Shown: positions 22,890-35,396 of the stretch, one piece after another
Numbering within the stretch: position 1 is the first letter of the stretch
Layout of the letters: each line of letters opens with the position of its first letter
NCBI GenBank assembly: GCA_036346255.1
Contig: CM070623.1
Location: 2,780,033-2,844,032, forward strand
Reading direction: 5' to 3'
Source of the DNA: Ampelocalamus luodianensis
Lineage: Eukaryota; Streptophyta; Magnoliopsida; Poales; Poaceae
Length of the DNA stretch: 64,000 bases
Position numbers and translations under genes: made by a program
The notes under the pieces: model-generated
Databases searched by the model: none
The model's input: the letters and a program-made list of their open reading frames with translations, nothing else
Told to the model about the DNA's origin: nothing

Positions 22890-23700
22890 ATGCTCTCCCC
22901 TCAACCTCCTTCGTCTCCTCCGCGGGGTTGGCGGGCGATTTTTTGAAGTGTAGAGGCGGGGCGTGGTGGCGCGGGCATGCGAGCGGATCGATCGACTCGA
23001 CTCCGCATCATGGTCGCAAAGGCTCCTCGACTCCATATACCGGTGCCACCTAGAAACCCTTCGGGTCCTTCGCTTCATAAACCACCGCCCTCCCTCGCCG
23101 CCAATATCAACGCGTGCATCGACTCCCCTCCCTCAGCGCAACAAGAAGTGGACTGCTGCTCGCCGTCACCGTGGAGGAGGATCGCTGGGGAGACGACTCC
23201 ATTGCGGATGAGCCGAGCGGCACCGAAGGAGAACGCCGGGGTCGTGGCGACGCCATTGAGGTCGCCGAGGCTAACGCAAGCAACAAGGTAGGTCGACCTC
23301 GGATCGTGTAGGACAAAACTCGAGAAGGACCGAGGAGTACTGCGGGCGCGCGGCGGATCCGGTCGAGGAGGCGGCGTCGGGAGAGGAGGGGCGCGGGGAG
23401 GAGAGGCGGCGGGGAGAGGAGGGCGCTGGGACGAGGCGGCGGGGCGGGGCGAGGCGGGCGGGCGAGGAGGGGGGGGGGACGACGAGGAGGCGGCGGGCGG
23501 CGAGGGGACGGGGGAGGCGACGAGGCGGGGTGGGCGCGGCCGGCGGGGCGAGGAGGCGGGGCGGCGAGGAGGGTGGGGCGGCGGCGGGGCGGCGAGAGAG
23601 GGGGGGGAGGAGGAGGGCTGGCGTGGAGGCGGAGTGGGGATTTTGAGAGGAGAGGCGGGAGGGGTGTGCGGGAATTGGGAGGGTAAAAATCTTGTTCCTT
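22890..23700. other. GC-rich, CpG-dense captured segment, source unknown
   Basis: The base composition jumps here against the surrounding Helitron. 22970-23290 has an open plus-strand frame ending at a possible donor (AACAAG/GTAGGTC). 23330-23690 is extremely G-rich (GGCGGGG and GGAGG runs). It looks like the 5' end of a host gene captured into the Helitron and could act as promoter or first exon for the protease-like gene that follows. The long open frames across it on both strands are low-complexity shadows. Confidence 0.5.
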
Positions 23701-23799
23701 TCATTTGTTAATTTTGTATCGAAATTTGTGTTAGCAATCTAATTGTTTGGTTAACGTAGGGAATTGAATGAACATCTTTTCTATTCTATATACATTTTC

Positions 23800-26700
23800 T
23801 TCCTCGATGTTGTTTGCAATCTTTGGAAGGACATAGATGGGGACATAGATGGGGACGAAGGAAGCGTCAGTGTTGTTTGCAATGCTGGAAAGCCTTTGCT
23901 CCATGTTATGTCAGGCACCTATACTCTCAATTCAGTTGTTCAAGTGTCAGCTGGAACAGATGACAGCCAACAACTGGGTATGCACTCTAATCATCATTGC
24001 AGATTCATAATTTGGTCTATAAAATCATAATTATGGTTTGCTCATCTCGATACAGATCAATTGAAAAAGGATATAGAGAGTGAGGCAGGAATGGTACCTG
24101 TTGGCAATGCTCAGATAGTTACCGAGGAGAAGCAATCAGCCTATAACAAACATGATGAGTTGAAAACATTGATTCGGATATCACAGCATAACAAACTTAT
24201 GAAGTCGAACCTTGCTAAAGTTGTGCCCCAAGGTAAATAATTAGTTTTTTTTTTATTATTACGCTCCTTTTGATTCGCAATGATATCATTAACTTTTGTA
24301 AAATAACATTATACGTTCTAGATTACATGTGCACCACAGACGATCTTGAGATTATTGAATACATGAAAGCGTCACCGGAAAAGAAAGTTCTGGTCAACAT
24401 TGACGATGCATGGGTAAACAGGGATGATATGGGGTGTCTTTTGCAGGATGGCATATTTGTGAATGGCGCTGTAAGTATAGATTTTATTTATATCTTTGTA
24501 TACAGAAAAGTATATATATATTCACTAATTGCGTTTTATACAGAAAAGAAAACATACTAATTGCGTTTTATTTACATTCACTAATTGTGTTTTATACAGA
24601 AAAGAAAACATACTAATTGCGTTTTATTTACATACAGGTCTTAAGTGCGTATATTCACTGTATGAGGGATGAAGAGCATCTACTTCATAGGGAAGGTGGA
24701 GATGCCTTTTTAGAGGATACATTTATTTCTAGCCTCCTTAGGCGTGACGGTGAATACACTGATGTGCCATTAAGCTATAAGGAAGACATCATTGATACAA
24801 GGGTGCAAAACTATTTAAAAGCTGACATGGTAAACTTAAATCTTCCTCCATCTTTGATAAATATATATAATATGACCATGGACAATACTTCAAAAAAATT
24901 GCAATGTTTGGTGCAGCTGTTTCTTCCAATTAACATAAAGGACTGTCACTGGTACCTAGCGGTTGTGAATGCTAAAGTATGTGAGATACATGTACTAGAC
25001 TCATTTGGGCTAGAATTATTGGACCGCAGAGACCTCACCTTTACGGTGAGTAATTATTCTTTTTTTGTGTTATTAGTATTTTTATCTTATTATTACTGAA
25101 AAATCATATATTTGTATCAAAACAGTTACATGGACTAGAAAGAGAATTTAAACTTGTAGCACAGCGTAAGGAGCTGGACCGAGACAAGTGGTGGAACCTT
25201 GATGTTTCAACATGGCGGGTTGTAGAGAAGTTCCATCAGCGAATGCAAACAGATGGGTACACTTCATGTCGCTTATAATTTAGAAAAATGATCATGTTTG
25301 TTTTTTACACTTGCCTCACAAGGATTTTTTTAAATGAATAGAGTATCCTGCGGCTTATGGATGGTAAACTATATGGAATATTGGACTGGATCTTCCCTAT
25401 CTGATAATGTAACTCAGGTACTTCATAGAGGACTTGCACTGCATGATCACTTATAGAATATAATATATTTCATCTTCTTACCAATATAATTGTTTTATTT
25501 ATTAAAGCTTCAAATTATGTGCAGGACGATATAAAAAATTTCAGGTTTAAGCTACCTGTAATCTTGTGGGACTCGCGATTAAACAAAAGAAAAGAATATC
25601 AAGAACCTGAACAAGAAAAACAAGACAGAGATAGTCCAAGTGATGTTGAAATGATCGAAAATCCGGTTGAGGTGGCTAAACAATCTGACACAACACATCA
25701 AATAGAATCAGATATATCTCCGTGTGTTCTATCAAGTAGAATAACATCGACAAGTACGCAAGAACTATTGTGTGCAATTGTCACATACATCATGACGATC
25801 AATGATGCTGAATCTTTAGAGTAAGTCATTTCAAAGTAAATATTTTTTTGTTCTAATTTAAAGATTTATCATCGCCCTTGCTAGAACTGACAGAATAATA
25901 TACTCGTTTAACTAATATAACATAGGAAAGAATGGATTCGGAACACCAAGCCTTATCCAATTTCTTTAAGTCTCAAAAAACTTAAAGAAATATTAGATGT
26001 AAATAAGCCAATGGATACTGATTGCTTCAACATGGCTGTTCGGATGCTCGCATGCAATGAGGGCTTGTTGTGTTTTGAAGACAAATACCACTACATGGAC
26101 CTGCAGTTTTGTGTAAGTTCATATTATTATCTCAGATCCACATAGAATTTTCATTAAAACTCTATATTTTATGATAACAAACAGTCCATATCTGCTTTTC
26201 TCGAGGCCCGCCCTATCGTGTGAAGCTAGATATCAAGCGGTTGGCAAAATTGTTTGAATGTTGGCCAGACATGGAGTATGATATTGAACATTGCAGCAAT
26301 GTAAGCTATATTCCTTCGTCCTTCATAAATCTTGGATTTTTTTGCCCTAACATGAACAGATTGTTTGCAGATTCTATTGCCGTACTCTTCTATGGGTCAG
26401 TCCACATTATACGTACTTAACATGGAGACTAGAAATATTTCTATAATGGTCCCGATGCCTATACCTACAGAGTTTAAGCTTAAACCTCGAAGGTTGTGGT
26501 ATGTTCATAAAATAAAAAAATATTGCCAACAATGTGGACTTGGCCATGGAATTAGTCAATCCTAAATGGAATGACAATATTTATTTCTGGCGTCGTATAT
26601 TGCCAACATGGGTTCCAAGAACTGCAGACTGGTGATTGCTTATAACTTGCACACTACTAATTAGTTCTACATATGTGTAATAATGTTTTCCTTCTACAGG

Positions 26701-26975
26701 AAGCTGACAGGCTTTTTTGTTATCAACTTTATGCGCTTGTGGAATGGTATTAGATTACCATTGTTTTCAATTGTGAGTAAATAATCTTTTGTGTACTTGG
26801 TAATAACATTCTACAATTAATTGTTATTTTATGACAGTGAAGTGTAATAATTGCATGTGATGGGAATACACTGAGGACCAAATTCTTGGTAGAGATGTTG
26901 AAGTACAAGGACAACGAATCTAAAGACAACATTCCTGAAGATATACAAGAACTTATTAGGCGTGTGAGGATTTAG
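23800..26975 (+). CDS. Helitron-borne Ulp1/SENP-like (C48) cysteine protease gene
   Basis: A multi-exon gene with GT-AG junctions. Visible exons are about 24056-24232, 24322-24471, 24638-24831, 24916-25045, 25126-25256, 25342-25417, 25525-25820 and 25926-26113, with further pieces to about 26975. The catalytic order of C48 (SUMO-specific) proteases is present: His in KDCHWYLAVVN (24947-24949), Asp in HVLDSFG (24998-25000) and Cys in GVSCGLWMVNYMEYW (25349-25351). Upstream parts read IISQ-type linkers and LEIIEYMKASPEKK; downstream is a second region (TLYVLNMETRN) resembling a degenerate protease half. In the exon starting about 26185 the frame meets a TGA (26221-26223) before the next conserved block, so the C-terminus may be broken. 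It is on the same strand as RepHel, 3' of it. The start exon is uncertain. Confidence 0.78.
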
Positions 26976-27219
26976 GTGGCTTCAAAAGATGTAATAGTTG
27001 TGATGTTATTTATTTGCAATGTTGCTCTTTAAGCATAATTGCTATGGACTCAACAATATAATAACTCATCATGAATCCCTTTTGGCATGAGTCTTAATCT
27101 ATCTCACTATTTACTTCATTTTTAAGAAACATAGTCTTTTTGTTTTTTACCATAGCGTTAGCACGGGTAAGAAAAAAATATCGTCATTTGGTTGTTTTCA
27201 TGTGCATCCCTCAAATGCC

Positions 27220-27249
27220 GCCGTAGCGTTAGCACGGGCACTCTACTAG
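27220..27249 (+). terminator. Helitron 1 3' terminal hairpin and CTAG end
   Basis: CCGTAGC-GTTA-GCACGG can fold into a short GC stem with one bulged base. It is followed by the tail GCACTCTACTAG and then a host T. A second, decayed hairpin-like copy (GCGTTAGCACGGG) lies about 67 bp upstream near 27155. The hairpin is the transposition stop signal in Helitrons. Confidence 0.85.
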
Positions 27250-27972
27250 TTATTTACAGTTGATTAATCATTATTTGCTATTGTACTGGCTGAGTCGTAG
27301 ACTTACTCTAGCTCTATTGTTGTTTTTAGATGAGTGTTGAGAACGTTGCACATAGAAAGAGCTAGCACACTTGGAACCACATCATACATTCAAATACTTA
27401 AATCATTGAACATAAGAACCCATACTGTAGCTTGATGATTTATAATTAAGTCACGAATAGTTTTGCTTAGTTGTTGATAAGTTGGAGTTGATAATTCATT
27501 TAATAGACTTTATTCAATTGCTTTGCTTCGATCTTGGATTATTATCTGACTATGCTTCCTAAGAAATAATTGACTATGCTTCCTAAGAAATAATTATGTA
27601 TGATTGCTGTATCATTATGCTTATATTAATGTAATTCGTTGATAGGTTTTATCATTGAGATATTTGCTGTAATTTATTAATAATTGATATTAAAATTATA
27701 GTTAAGGTAGTTTGATGGCATTCTGAGCTTCGTATTGAATCGAGATGTTACAACAAGTTACACAGTTTTTGGTGTACATCTAGTTAGCGAAGCTCATTTT
27801 CTTCTACTCCCAGTTGTTTTTATCTGTAAGCATGGCAATTTCTGTCCAATGACATAAACCACACAAGTCGACTTATCTGGACTACAAAATTTTGTCCGCC
27901 TTTCTGGGCTACAGTATAAAAATGGCGTGCTCTCCTTTTCAGCCATGGATGGAACCACACCTTATTGATCAT
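27250..27972. other. Intergenic and TRM6 3' flank, no gene seen
   Basis: AT-rich sequence contains a 23-24-bp direct duplication (TGACTATGCTTCCTAAGAAA, about 27548 and 27572). The last 200-300 bases before 27973 are probably the TRM6 3' UTR on the minus strand. No exon was seen. Confidence 0.6.
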
Positions 27973-30900
27973 TCACTTGTTCCCATTACACGGATCAGCA
28001 TCGTGTATCCTGATACCACTCATTATATAACCACCGAATGCATTCATTTGCATGTGTGGATGGGTGCGTGATGGAAGCACCTGTATCAAAAGAGAAAAAG
28101 GAAGACCAGAAGTTATATAAGTTTCTATATCACACTATTTCTTAGAAGAGATGGCGGCAGATATATAGAAATACTAGTGTATCTGCTCTTCCTATCTGTC
28201 GCAACCGTTGCAAACATAGATGCTCTCATGGGGAAATTATAAAGATGCTCTACATGCACAAGTAACCATTAATAACTGATTCTTTGTCATAGAAATTATA
28301 AAGATGCTCTACATGCACAAGTAACCACTAATAACTGATTCTTTGTCGCATGACAAGGTAATAATAACTCAGGTGATAGGCGACCTCACAGGTTACCTTT
28401 TCTTGCATGTACCATAACAGATGATAAAATATGTGTCCATACTCCATACCATTATAATAAAAGCATATTCAGCACACATCATACTTCTCAGCAGTTATTA
28501 GTAGAATGGCAAAGAAACTTGCATCATAATTTATAACCAGTCAAAATTTTGAGCTTTGACTTTACACAGATATTCATATGTACCTTCATTCAAATATTCA
28601 AGTAACAGTTTCAGTTTCCTTACTCAACGGTATGAGGTATTAATTAGCATGAATGGGAAAATATAGTCTTCAGTTGCAGACTTACACACATAGGTAAGAA
28701 AAGTCTGTCAAAACTCAAAAGTACAGCTATTTCCGGTCTAACTTCCTCATTGTTAATGTACTGACCTGGTATTCACGAAACCATGGTTCAGAAATCTGTA
28801 AGCCGATGGCCATTTTTGATACTTGCAAGCTGTGCATGCATGTGGCAAGAGGCTGCATGTAGATGCAAGATGACCGAAGATAAGTAACAGCAAAAACCAC
28901 AATTTACAGAAGGGCAAACAGAAATGAGGATGTAACAAATATGAAGTTATGAAGTTAATTTTACCGCATAAGCTAATAATTTTAGGCAAGAAAAGGGATG
29001 ATAATAATTTTTTGCACGAACTTTAATCTAGACAGTTAAGACAAGCTCTCCGTATAAATGCTCTAAACCAAAGAACATTTAGCAGGAACTGGCGTGCTTC
29101 TGTGTCAATGTCAAGAAATATTTACCTGAAGATATTGGTGATAGATAACAAATGGAGCTGAATAAGACAATAGTGGAAGCAGATCAGCAACCAAACTTTC
29201 TACCTCATGCCCCGGAGCAGCAACAATCAAACTGCATTAACATGAAACCAGCATGTTAATGAGAATATTTAGTTGCTTACTGCAGTTTTCTTCTATACTT
29301 CCATTACCTGCTAAAGCCATGCTCTTTCCAATATTTCATCCTCTCTGGTGATGGTGCCTTTCCTGCTTTATTTGATTTGGAAGCAAGTGAACTGCCATCA
29401 TCTCCTTTGCACTCTACAGATCAACATAGCATCAAGAGATCAAACATTGTATTTTTTGTAGAAATTTCTTTGTATTAGCTTTATCACTTGCTTACCTAAC
29501 GAAGAATTATCATCCTGATTAAGATGCCCATCCATTGAGGGCTCAGTGGCCTCTATATCAATTGGTTGTACTGTTGATGACTGTGCCTTCTCATCTGATA
29601 CTGCTGCGTCAACTGGTTGTGCCAGAGATGACTGAGTGTTCTCATCTGATACTGCACTAGGTTCAACCTTGTCACCTTGAATGCTATCATTGAGAACAGA
29701 AGCGGCATTGCCAGAATTTTGCAAGGAGCAGAGGTCGCCAAGTGGTGCCTGAACAATCCTGAATGGAATGTTTATTAGAATATTGTCCGATACAGTATAA
29801 CTCATAAGGAAAACTTGAACTACATATTGGATGTTTCCTACTTTAATTATAACTTCAACTGCTTCATACAGATCTCTAGAACTTCAAATGAGAATATAAT
29901 ATTTCTTGTATGGCATCAACAACAACAAAAAAAAAAACTGAATGATGATATAAAATTAGATGGTGGTACAAGTAATAGATGATGTGTGCTCAAATTTCAA
30001 TTGAGACGAAGCTAAAGATAGTGTACTGCATTATGTCTGAATAATGTAATTTGCCCACAATTCAATTAGTAATAGAAATTGTGCATGAACTATGAAGCTA
30101 ACAAAATATCCAATTTTACAGTTTCTACTGTTTGCTTAATATGCTCTGATAGCCAGTTTAAATATCAAACCTAGCTTGTATTGCCTAAATATCAAACGTA
30201 GCTTGTATTGCCTAAATATCAAACGTAGCTTGTATTGCCTGTATGAATTTATACTGCTGCTTGTATTCCAAAGATTATCTAACTTATTACCTCTTTTCTT
30301 AAATGAAAAGCCATATAGTGCTAAAAAAAGAATTTACCTGCTAGTCATGTCGCTGCTCAAATTATACATTCTTATAATGTCTATGGAGCTGGGCGCTGAT
30401 CCAAGATATGTGCTGCAAACATATCCTGTACCTGTAATAGATAACAGAGATAGCCAATAATGATTATAAACTTATAACTAACAGATGCATCATAAATGGA
30501 GATGCCAAGAAACACAAAAACCAGTTCAAGTTCCAATATACACATCTACAAATATTGATGAACACCTCAAGTTGGCAGGTTCCTATAGCTTCCATACTTA
30601 GTGAATATAAATTGCAGTTTTGTGGAAACAAGCAGTGTGACTTGTGCGAATTAGTGATTACATGCCACAGCATTTGTTATTGCACATGGCAAGTAAACAT
30701 AAACGGCACTGATATATAGCGACTTGTTGGTAAAATCATGATGAGTTATTAACAAACTAGTAGGTAAAGAATAGTGTATTTGAGAAAAGAGTATTAAATG
30801 GAACATATATCTGCATACAACCGAATCATATTCAATTCGATAATGTCCATTTAATTTAATCTAATGGTATCAGTAAAATAAATGAGAAGCATAATTTACC

Positions 30901-33798
30901 TCCTAAGCGTTCAGCTACAGCTCCAACAACTAAACCTCCAACCATATCGACCACAAGCACATCTGAATATGCACCAACATTTGCCATAGACAACAAGAGG
31001 GACAGCGCATCAACTCGCATAAACCTAGGAACCACAGAAAGGACAGCATAAAGTAACTAAGGATTGTAGCTATGCACTTGCCTTGTTTTTTCAGGCAAGC
31101 AAGCTATGTGCACAATAACAAAAAAAAAAAACAAGAGAGGAAGATTTCTGAAATTGAGTATGCTGACAAGGCCAAAAAGCGATTGCCAATGACGAAAGAA
31201 AACTATTTACCCTATTCGAGCTGGGCTTTTCTTGAAATATGTCTCACAAATGCTGCAGCATAAAAAGGGGAAAAAACTATCAGATAATTATGCCCACCTT
31301 CCAGATAATATAGGCTAAGTTTAATCTACATCAAAAACATCTGGTAATCAAATTTCAAGCGCCGTGCACTTCACAAATACAAGTTATAGAAGAATTATTT
31401 CGAAATTATGCCAACTTTCCAGATAAATTAACCTAAATCCAGTTCACTTGGTAAACCTTATGCAAATGCAAGATTTCATACCAAAAGATGGAAAACTGGT
31501 ACGTTCTATTCAAGGAAAATTAGAAACCCCTTCCCCCAACCTAACAAGTTAACTTGCGTTGCAAATTTTACTCTACCACAAGTTCCATTACTTTCGGTTA
31601 AATGGAAAACATGAAGATATTCAAAATAACAGTCCCTAGCATGTGGTCCTCACATGTCGGAGACTATAAAAAAAAATCATTTAATTTTATTCTTCTTCTT
31701 CCCCTTCTCCACCAATTTCTCTCTCTATTCAACATGTTCCACGTCATCTTTGACATCAAAAACATAAATTGGTTGTATTGATCATAGTATATAAAATCAT
31801 TGTGTTCCTATATCTGTTGGAGAAACATCGAGAAAGTGGCTATGTCGAACGCATTGAATATGCAACACTACCTGATAGAAATTGGTGTGACCTAAGGTTT
31901 AGCTGGGTTAGCTTAGCCAAAACAGACTAGCTTGCCACCTTAGATAGATGTTGGTGATGTGGTCCATGTGGAAAGAGAAAATAGCAACAGCCCCTATACT
32001 AAATAAGTAAATATATTTCCATCAAAGTTGTAGCAAATTATAAGTTTCCTAGTTGTCCTACACTCCTACTCTAGAACAATCTTTGATTCACAAGATAAAT
32101 TAGAGTCAGAAGATGCATCTTTGCATTCAAATCAAAAGGGAGATTAATACACACATGATAATAGTACAGTCATGTGTTTTTGATAATATTCATTTTCAAA
32201 ACAATATAGCATTCCTAGTGCAAACAAGGTGACAGAAAGACACCTCCGGGTAGAGGGGCGTCGCAAAAGCACCTTAGGAGCATATTTCTTCTGTTTCTTT
32301 ATTTTGTATTTCTCCTGTAACCAAAATGATTGAACTAAATCAGTCCTCAATGTTCTTGAAAAGAGTAAAGAATCAACTAGACAATAAATTATACTAACTT
32401 GTGAAAATGCAGTCTTCTTTTCAAATGTGGAGCTATTTGCTATCAAGGCTTCCACAATCTCATCACCACTTGCACCATCCCTATTTTGCAAGTCAAATTG
32501 TATATAAATCTTGATGTGAAATCATAGAAAACAGAGAACAAGCAAGCATAGCTTACTCAAAAGGACATGTCAAAGATGACTGAATCCTCACCTCTTCATT
32601 GCCTCAATGTCATCGCTTGATAAATTTTGAGCTGTATTATTATCCACCAGAGACCTATTGTCCCTAGTTACATCCTGCATTTGGCCATCAACGCCATCTT
32701 GCATTTTATCATCTATATGTTAATGGGAGTCATTGTTACAAAAATTAAATAGCATAACGTATTTCGATGAGTGCATGAATTGAAAAAAAATAACATTTGT
32801 AAGATAAAACTCCATAATACAAATATTTGCAACAAGACATGCTTTCACTCCATTAAGCACTTTGCAGGTGTGATCTTGTGATGGAGGGTAAGTTTAAGGC
32901 ATGACAAGTAGCTCCCCTAGGGCAGTTAGACTAATTAGCAAAGCCAGACAAAACAAATCTGTCTTTCTGTAATTTCTGGCTTGGTTTGGTTTGAAAAGTT
33001 CTATTATAATTTATAGAATGACCATGAGTTAACAACAAAAGGTCCAGTTCAGAATGTGCACTAGCATTCCTATACAGGGTGAGGATGGATTGAAGGTAAA
33101 AGATGAGCACAAGTTTCATTTGTACACACGATTTACGTGACTTTCCACCAAAATACAAAATCTAATTCCAGTTTAACGCACAAGCCAATCCAAGGTAGGC
33201 TAATTACAAACAGAAGCGCCAGTGCTACACAATACGCTGCCCAATTCACATCCCAATCCCCTGCTTGAAGTGGCCAGCTAATTGCACCATGACAACTAAC
33301 TCTAAATCTAACAGCTGGTGACCACCGAGAAGTAATAACAAGTGAAAACCGCTGGTTGTGTGTGCACCCAATGTGACGAACAGGAACAATTCACCATCCG
33401 GAGTCACCAATCAAAATTCACCACCCATACACCCAACCGAATCGAACTCCTCTTCTTCCTTACCGCGAGATGGCGCGTCAGCGCAGGGAACGAGGCCGGA
33501 TGGGCCAACGCGGAAGAGGGAGCCGAAGGGGCGACCCACGAGCGGCTGCAACGAGCAGCTCGTGTTCCCTATCTTCACCGTCCTGTGCCAGCATAAGGAG
33601 AAGAAGAAGAAGAGGCGTAAGCGCGACCAGACTAATAATACTAGGGTCCCTAGCTAGGGTTTGAGGGATTCGAGGAGGCGAGGGTACGGACGCGGCGGGG
33701 GTGAGGCGGAAGAAGGCGAGGCGGTCGCCGTCGTTGATGTCCAGGAGGACACTGCAGCCCTCCCACGCCTCCCGCGGTATCGCCGGCGGCGGCTCCAT
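27973..33798 (-). CDS. TRM6: tRNA (adenine-58-N1)-methyltransferase non-catalytic subunit TRM6
   Basis: TRM6 pairs with catalytic TRM61 to make m1A58 in the T-loop of nuclear tRNAs. Minus-strand exons: 33798-33692, 33582-33464, 32712-32592, 32480-32399, 32314-32244, 31252-31211, 31024-30900, 30431-30338, 29758-29496, 29413-29308, 29231-29126, 28852-28766 and 28080-27973. They join in frame to 476 codons plus stop, a normal length for plant TRM6. Blocks recognised: WEGCSVLLDINDGDRLAFF and SCSLQPLVGRPFGSLFRV (N-terminal beta-barrel), KKQKKYAPKVLLRRPSTR, the methyltransferase-like fold with DVLVVDMVGGLVVGAV and DIIRMYN, LIVAAPGHE, FVIYHQYLQ, EPWFREYQ and the terminal VLPSRTHPHM-FGGYIMSGI block. 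The SAM-binding Gly motif is replaced (DMVGG), as expected for the non-catalytic partner. A Ser/Gln-rich low-complexity linker fills exon 9. Confidence 0.95.
28233..28350. repeat. 59-bp tandem duplication in TRM6 intron 12
   Basis: GAAATTATAAAGATGCTCTA and the following bases repeat with a 59-bp period, at 28233 and 28292, with few differences. Confidence 0.9.
30161..30240. repeat. 27-bp tandem triplication in TRM6 intron 8
   Basis: The unit AATATCAAACGTAGCTTGTA plus TTGCCTA occurs three times, at 30161, 30188 and 30215; the first copy has CT for GT. Confidence 0.95.
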
Positions 33799-34349
33799 TG
33801 GAGTGGGAGTTGGAGTTGGGGAGGGGAACGAGAAGCAGCAGAGGGTTTAAGAAGCGGGTCGGGTCGGACCTTACAGCTTGGATCCGGTTTCATCTACCTT
33901 TCCAATTTCCCCGCATCCCTTTACTAGGCTTTGTTTGGGTGCCTGATTCCCGGCCAGGATCTCCGCTAGATCCCACGAAAAAAAAATCATCATGTGGCTT
34001 ATTTTCCGGTCCGGCCTGTAGGGGCATTTGGGTGACGTCAGGACAGGGGATTTTCGGCACAACCTGGTTTAATCCACAGGGTTGAAAATCGACGTCTCCT
34101 CAGGTCGGGTTCTTTCTCCTCGTCGCTCCCGAGTCCGGCCTTCCTCCCCGACCGCCGCCTCCACCACGTTCTTCCTCCTCCCACTCCGGTGACGGGATCT
34201 CGCTGGTGAAGTCCTTCCTCTCCTCCTCCTCCTCCTCCTCCTCCTCCCACTGAAACAACTCCCAACTCCTCGATGACTCCCATCCCCCACCCCGAGTAGT
34301 AAATGACATCACGCCGACGCCGCCGTGAGATCGGAGCTCGAATCCGAAT
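33799..34349. promoter_or_regulatory. TRM6 upstream region, shared with the divergent EMC1-like fragment
   Basis: About 550 bp separate the TRM6 start from the EMC1-like exon on the opposite strand. It is GC-rich near both ends and holds a CTC-repeat tract at about 34215-34250. No TATA box was identified with confidence. The head-to-head layout would allow a shared promoter. Confidence 0.4.
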
Positions 34350-34446
34350 CTCCTCCTCGTCCTCTTTGGGCTCCTTGCCGCTGCCTCCCTCGCCACTCTC
34401 GCCGCCGCCGTCTACGAGGACCAAGTCGGCCTCGCGGACTGGTACG
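34350..34446 (+). pseudogene. EMC1-like first-exon fragment
   Basis: The frame reads LLLVLFGLLAAASLATLAAA then VYEDQVGLADWYG, a hydrophobic signal-like stretch followed by the YEDQVG-DW motif that opens the lumenal domain of ER membrane complex subunit 1. A GT donor (ACG/GTACCT) sits where the first exon should end. No in-frame ATG is available: the frame meets TGA a few codons upstream. No later EMC1 exons follow. I infer a captured or rearranged 5' fragment rather than a working gene; the assignment rests on about 33 residues. Confidence 0.6.
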
Positions 34447-35396
34447 GTACCTCTTCACGCCTCCCCTAGCCTAGATCCGATCCGCCCCTCCCGTGCCTAG
34501 ATTTGATTTGGCTGACGCGATGCAGCGAGGCTTTGAGTTTCTAGTTCAGATCACGATTCGAATGTGATGTGAGTTGGTTTGCGCTTTTTGTAGATCAGAT
34601 TGCTTCTCCTATATTAGTTGTGAGTTGTTTCCAATTGTAGTTTCTGATTAGTCTGCTGCGAGTGTGACAACACAGTTTTCCCTTTGTGCATATGTATTCA
34701 ATGTAGATGATTGATGAATATGCAACTTAGAATGTCATCACCAAGGCAACTTAGTTGGTCTTTGCTTTGCTCAGTTGCTTTAGTTCGCATGATTGCTCCT
34801 GTGTTGGCATCGGGTCTATAGGTTATTTGATTTGTAGTTCTCTAGAACAATTACTAACAAGTCATAATAATCAATTGTGCAATTGTTTGTAAGGATGCTG
34901 ATATAGTACTCTCCAAATGTATTAGTGATCTGTCCCCTTTCATGCATATTGTACATATACAGCTTTTGAAGGTCATGCAGTATATTAATCCCAGTAGCTG
35001 AGGTTTTTAATGGAAATAGATATTTTATTATATCTACTGCGATGGTGTGTTGGTTCTATTTTTTTAAATTACTCCTTGTAAACCGCGTATATTTCACTAT
35101 GTTGATATCCAACCATGTTCATGTAAACAGGCATTTATTGCCCATCCAACCATGTTTTGTGGATTGTTCATGGTAACAGCTAGTGTTTGTTCTAGACGAT
35201 GTTTGCAAAGTTGCATTTATCATTAAGTTGGTATAATATAGATTAATCCCTTGTTTCCTATTTGTATGACTTCCGCTGTCTTTGTATAATATAGTCGAAT
35301 CCTTTGGCTTAATTGGCTTGTACCAATTTCTACATTTTTGTAACTTATTCCTTTTGTCGCCATGAAATTAAAATTATTTTGCCCATTGCCTTGCAG
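34447..35396. other. AT-rich intron-like sequence, no gene seen
   Basis: Between the EMC1-like donor and the S25 acceptor the sequence is T-rich and AT-rich like a plant intron. If transcribed, it could be spliced out to join the two fragments. No exon was seen within it. Confidence 0.5.

Larger units (their letters stand above)
14066..27249 (+). mobile_element. Helitron 1, 13.2 kb, RepHel plus Ulp1-like gene
   Basis: The 5' end is TCTCTACTATAAAGG after an A at 14065. The 3' end is CTAG at 27246-27249 followed by T, preceded by a GC hairpin (CCGTAGC-GTTA-GCACGG, about 27220-27237) eight to nine bases upstream. This is the canonical A/TC...CTRR/T layout of Helitrons, with no target duplication. 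Cargo in order: an antisense receptor-kinase fragment, RepHel, a tandem duplicate of the RepHel tail, a TGGTCGTA motif cluster, a GC-rich segment, and a C48 protease-like gene on the same strand as RepHel. Helitrons move by rolling-circle replication using the HUH nuclease and helicase they encode. Confidence 0.93.

Noticed and set aside
23075..23704. 209-codon Pro/Ser-rich minus-strand open frame
   Set aside because: Extreme G-richness of the plus strand removes stops; no domain, no splice context and low complexity.
34303..34500. 65-codon plus-strand frame starting MTSRRRRREIG
   Set aside because: It overlaps the EMC1-like motif in a different frame and has no recognisable domain.
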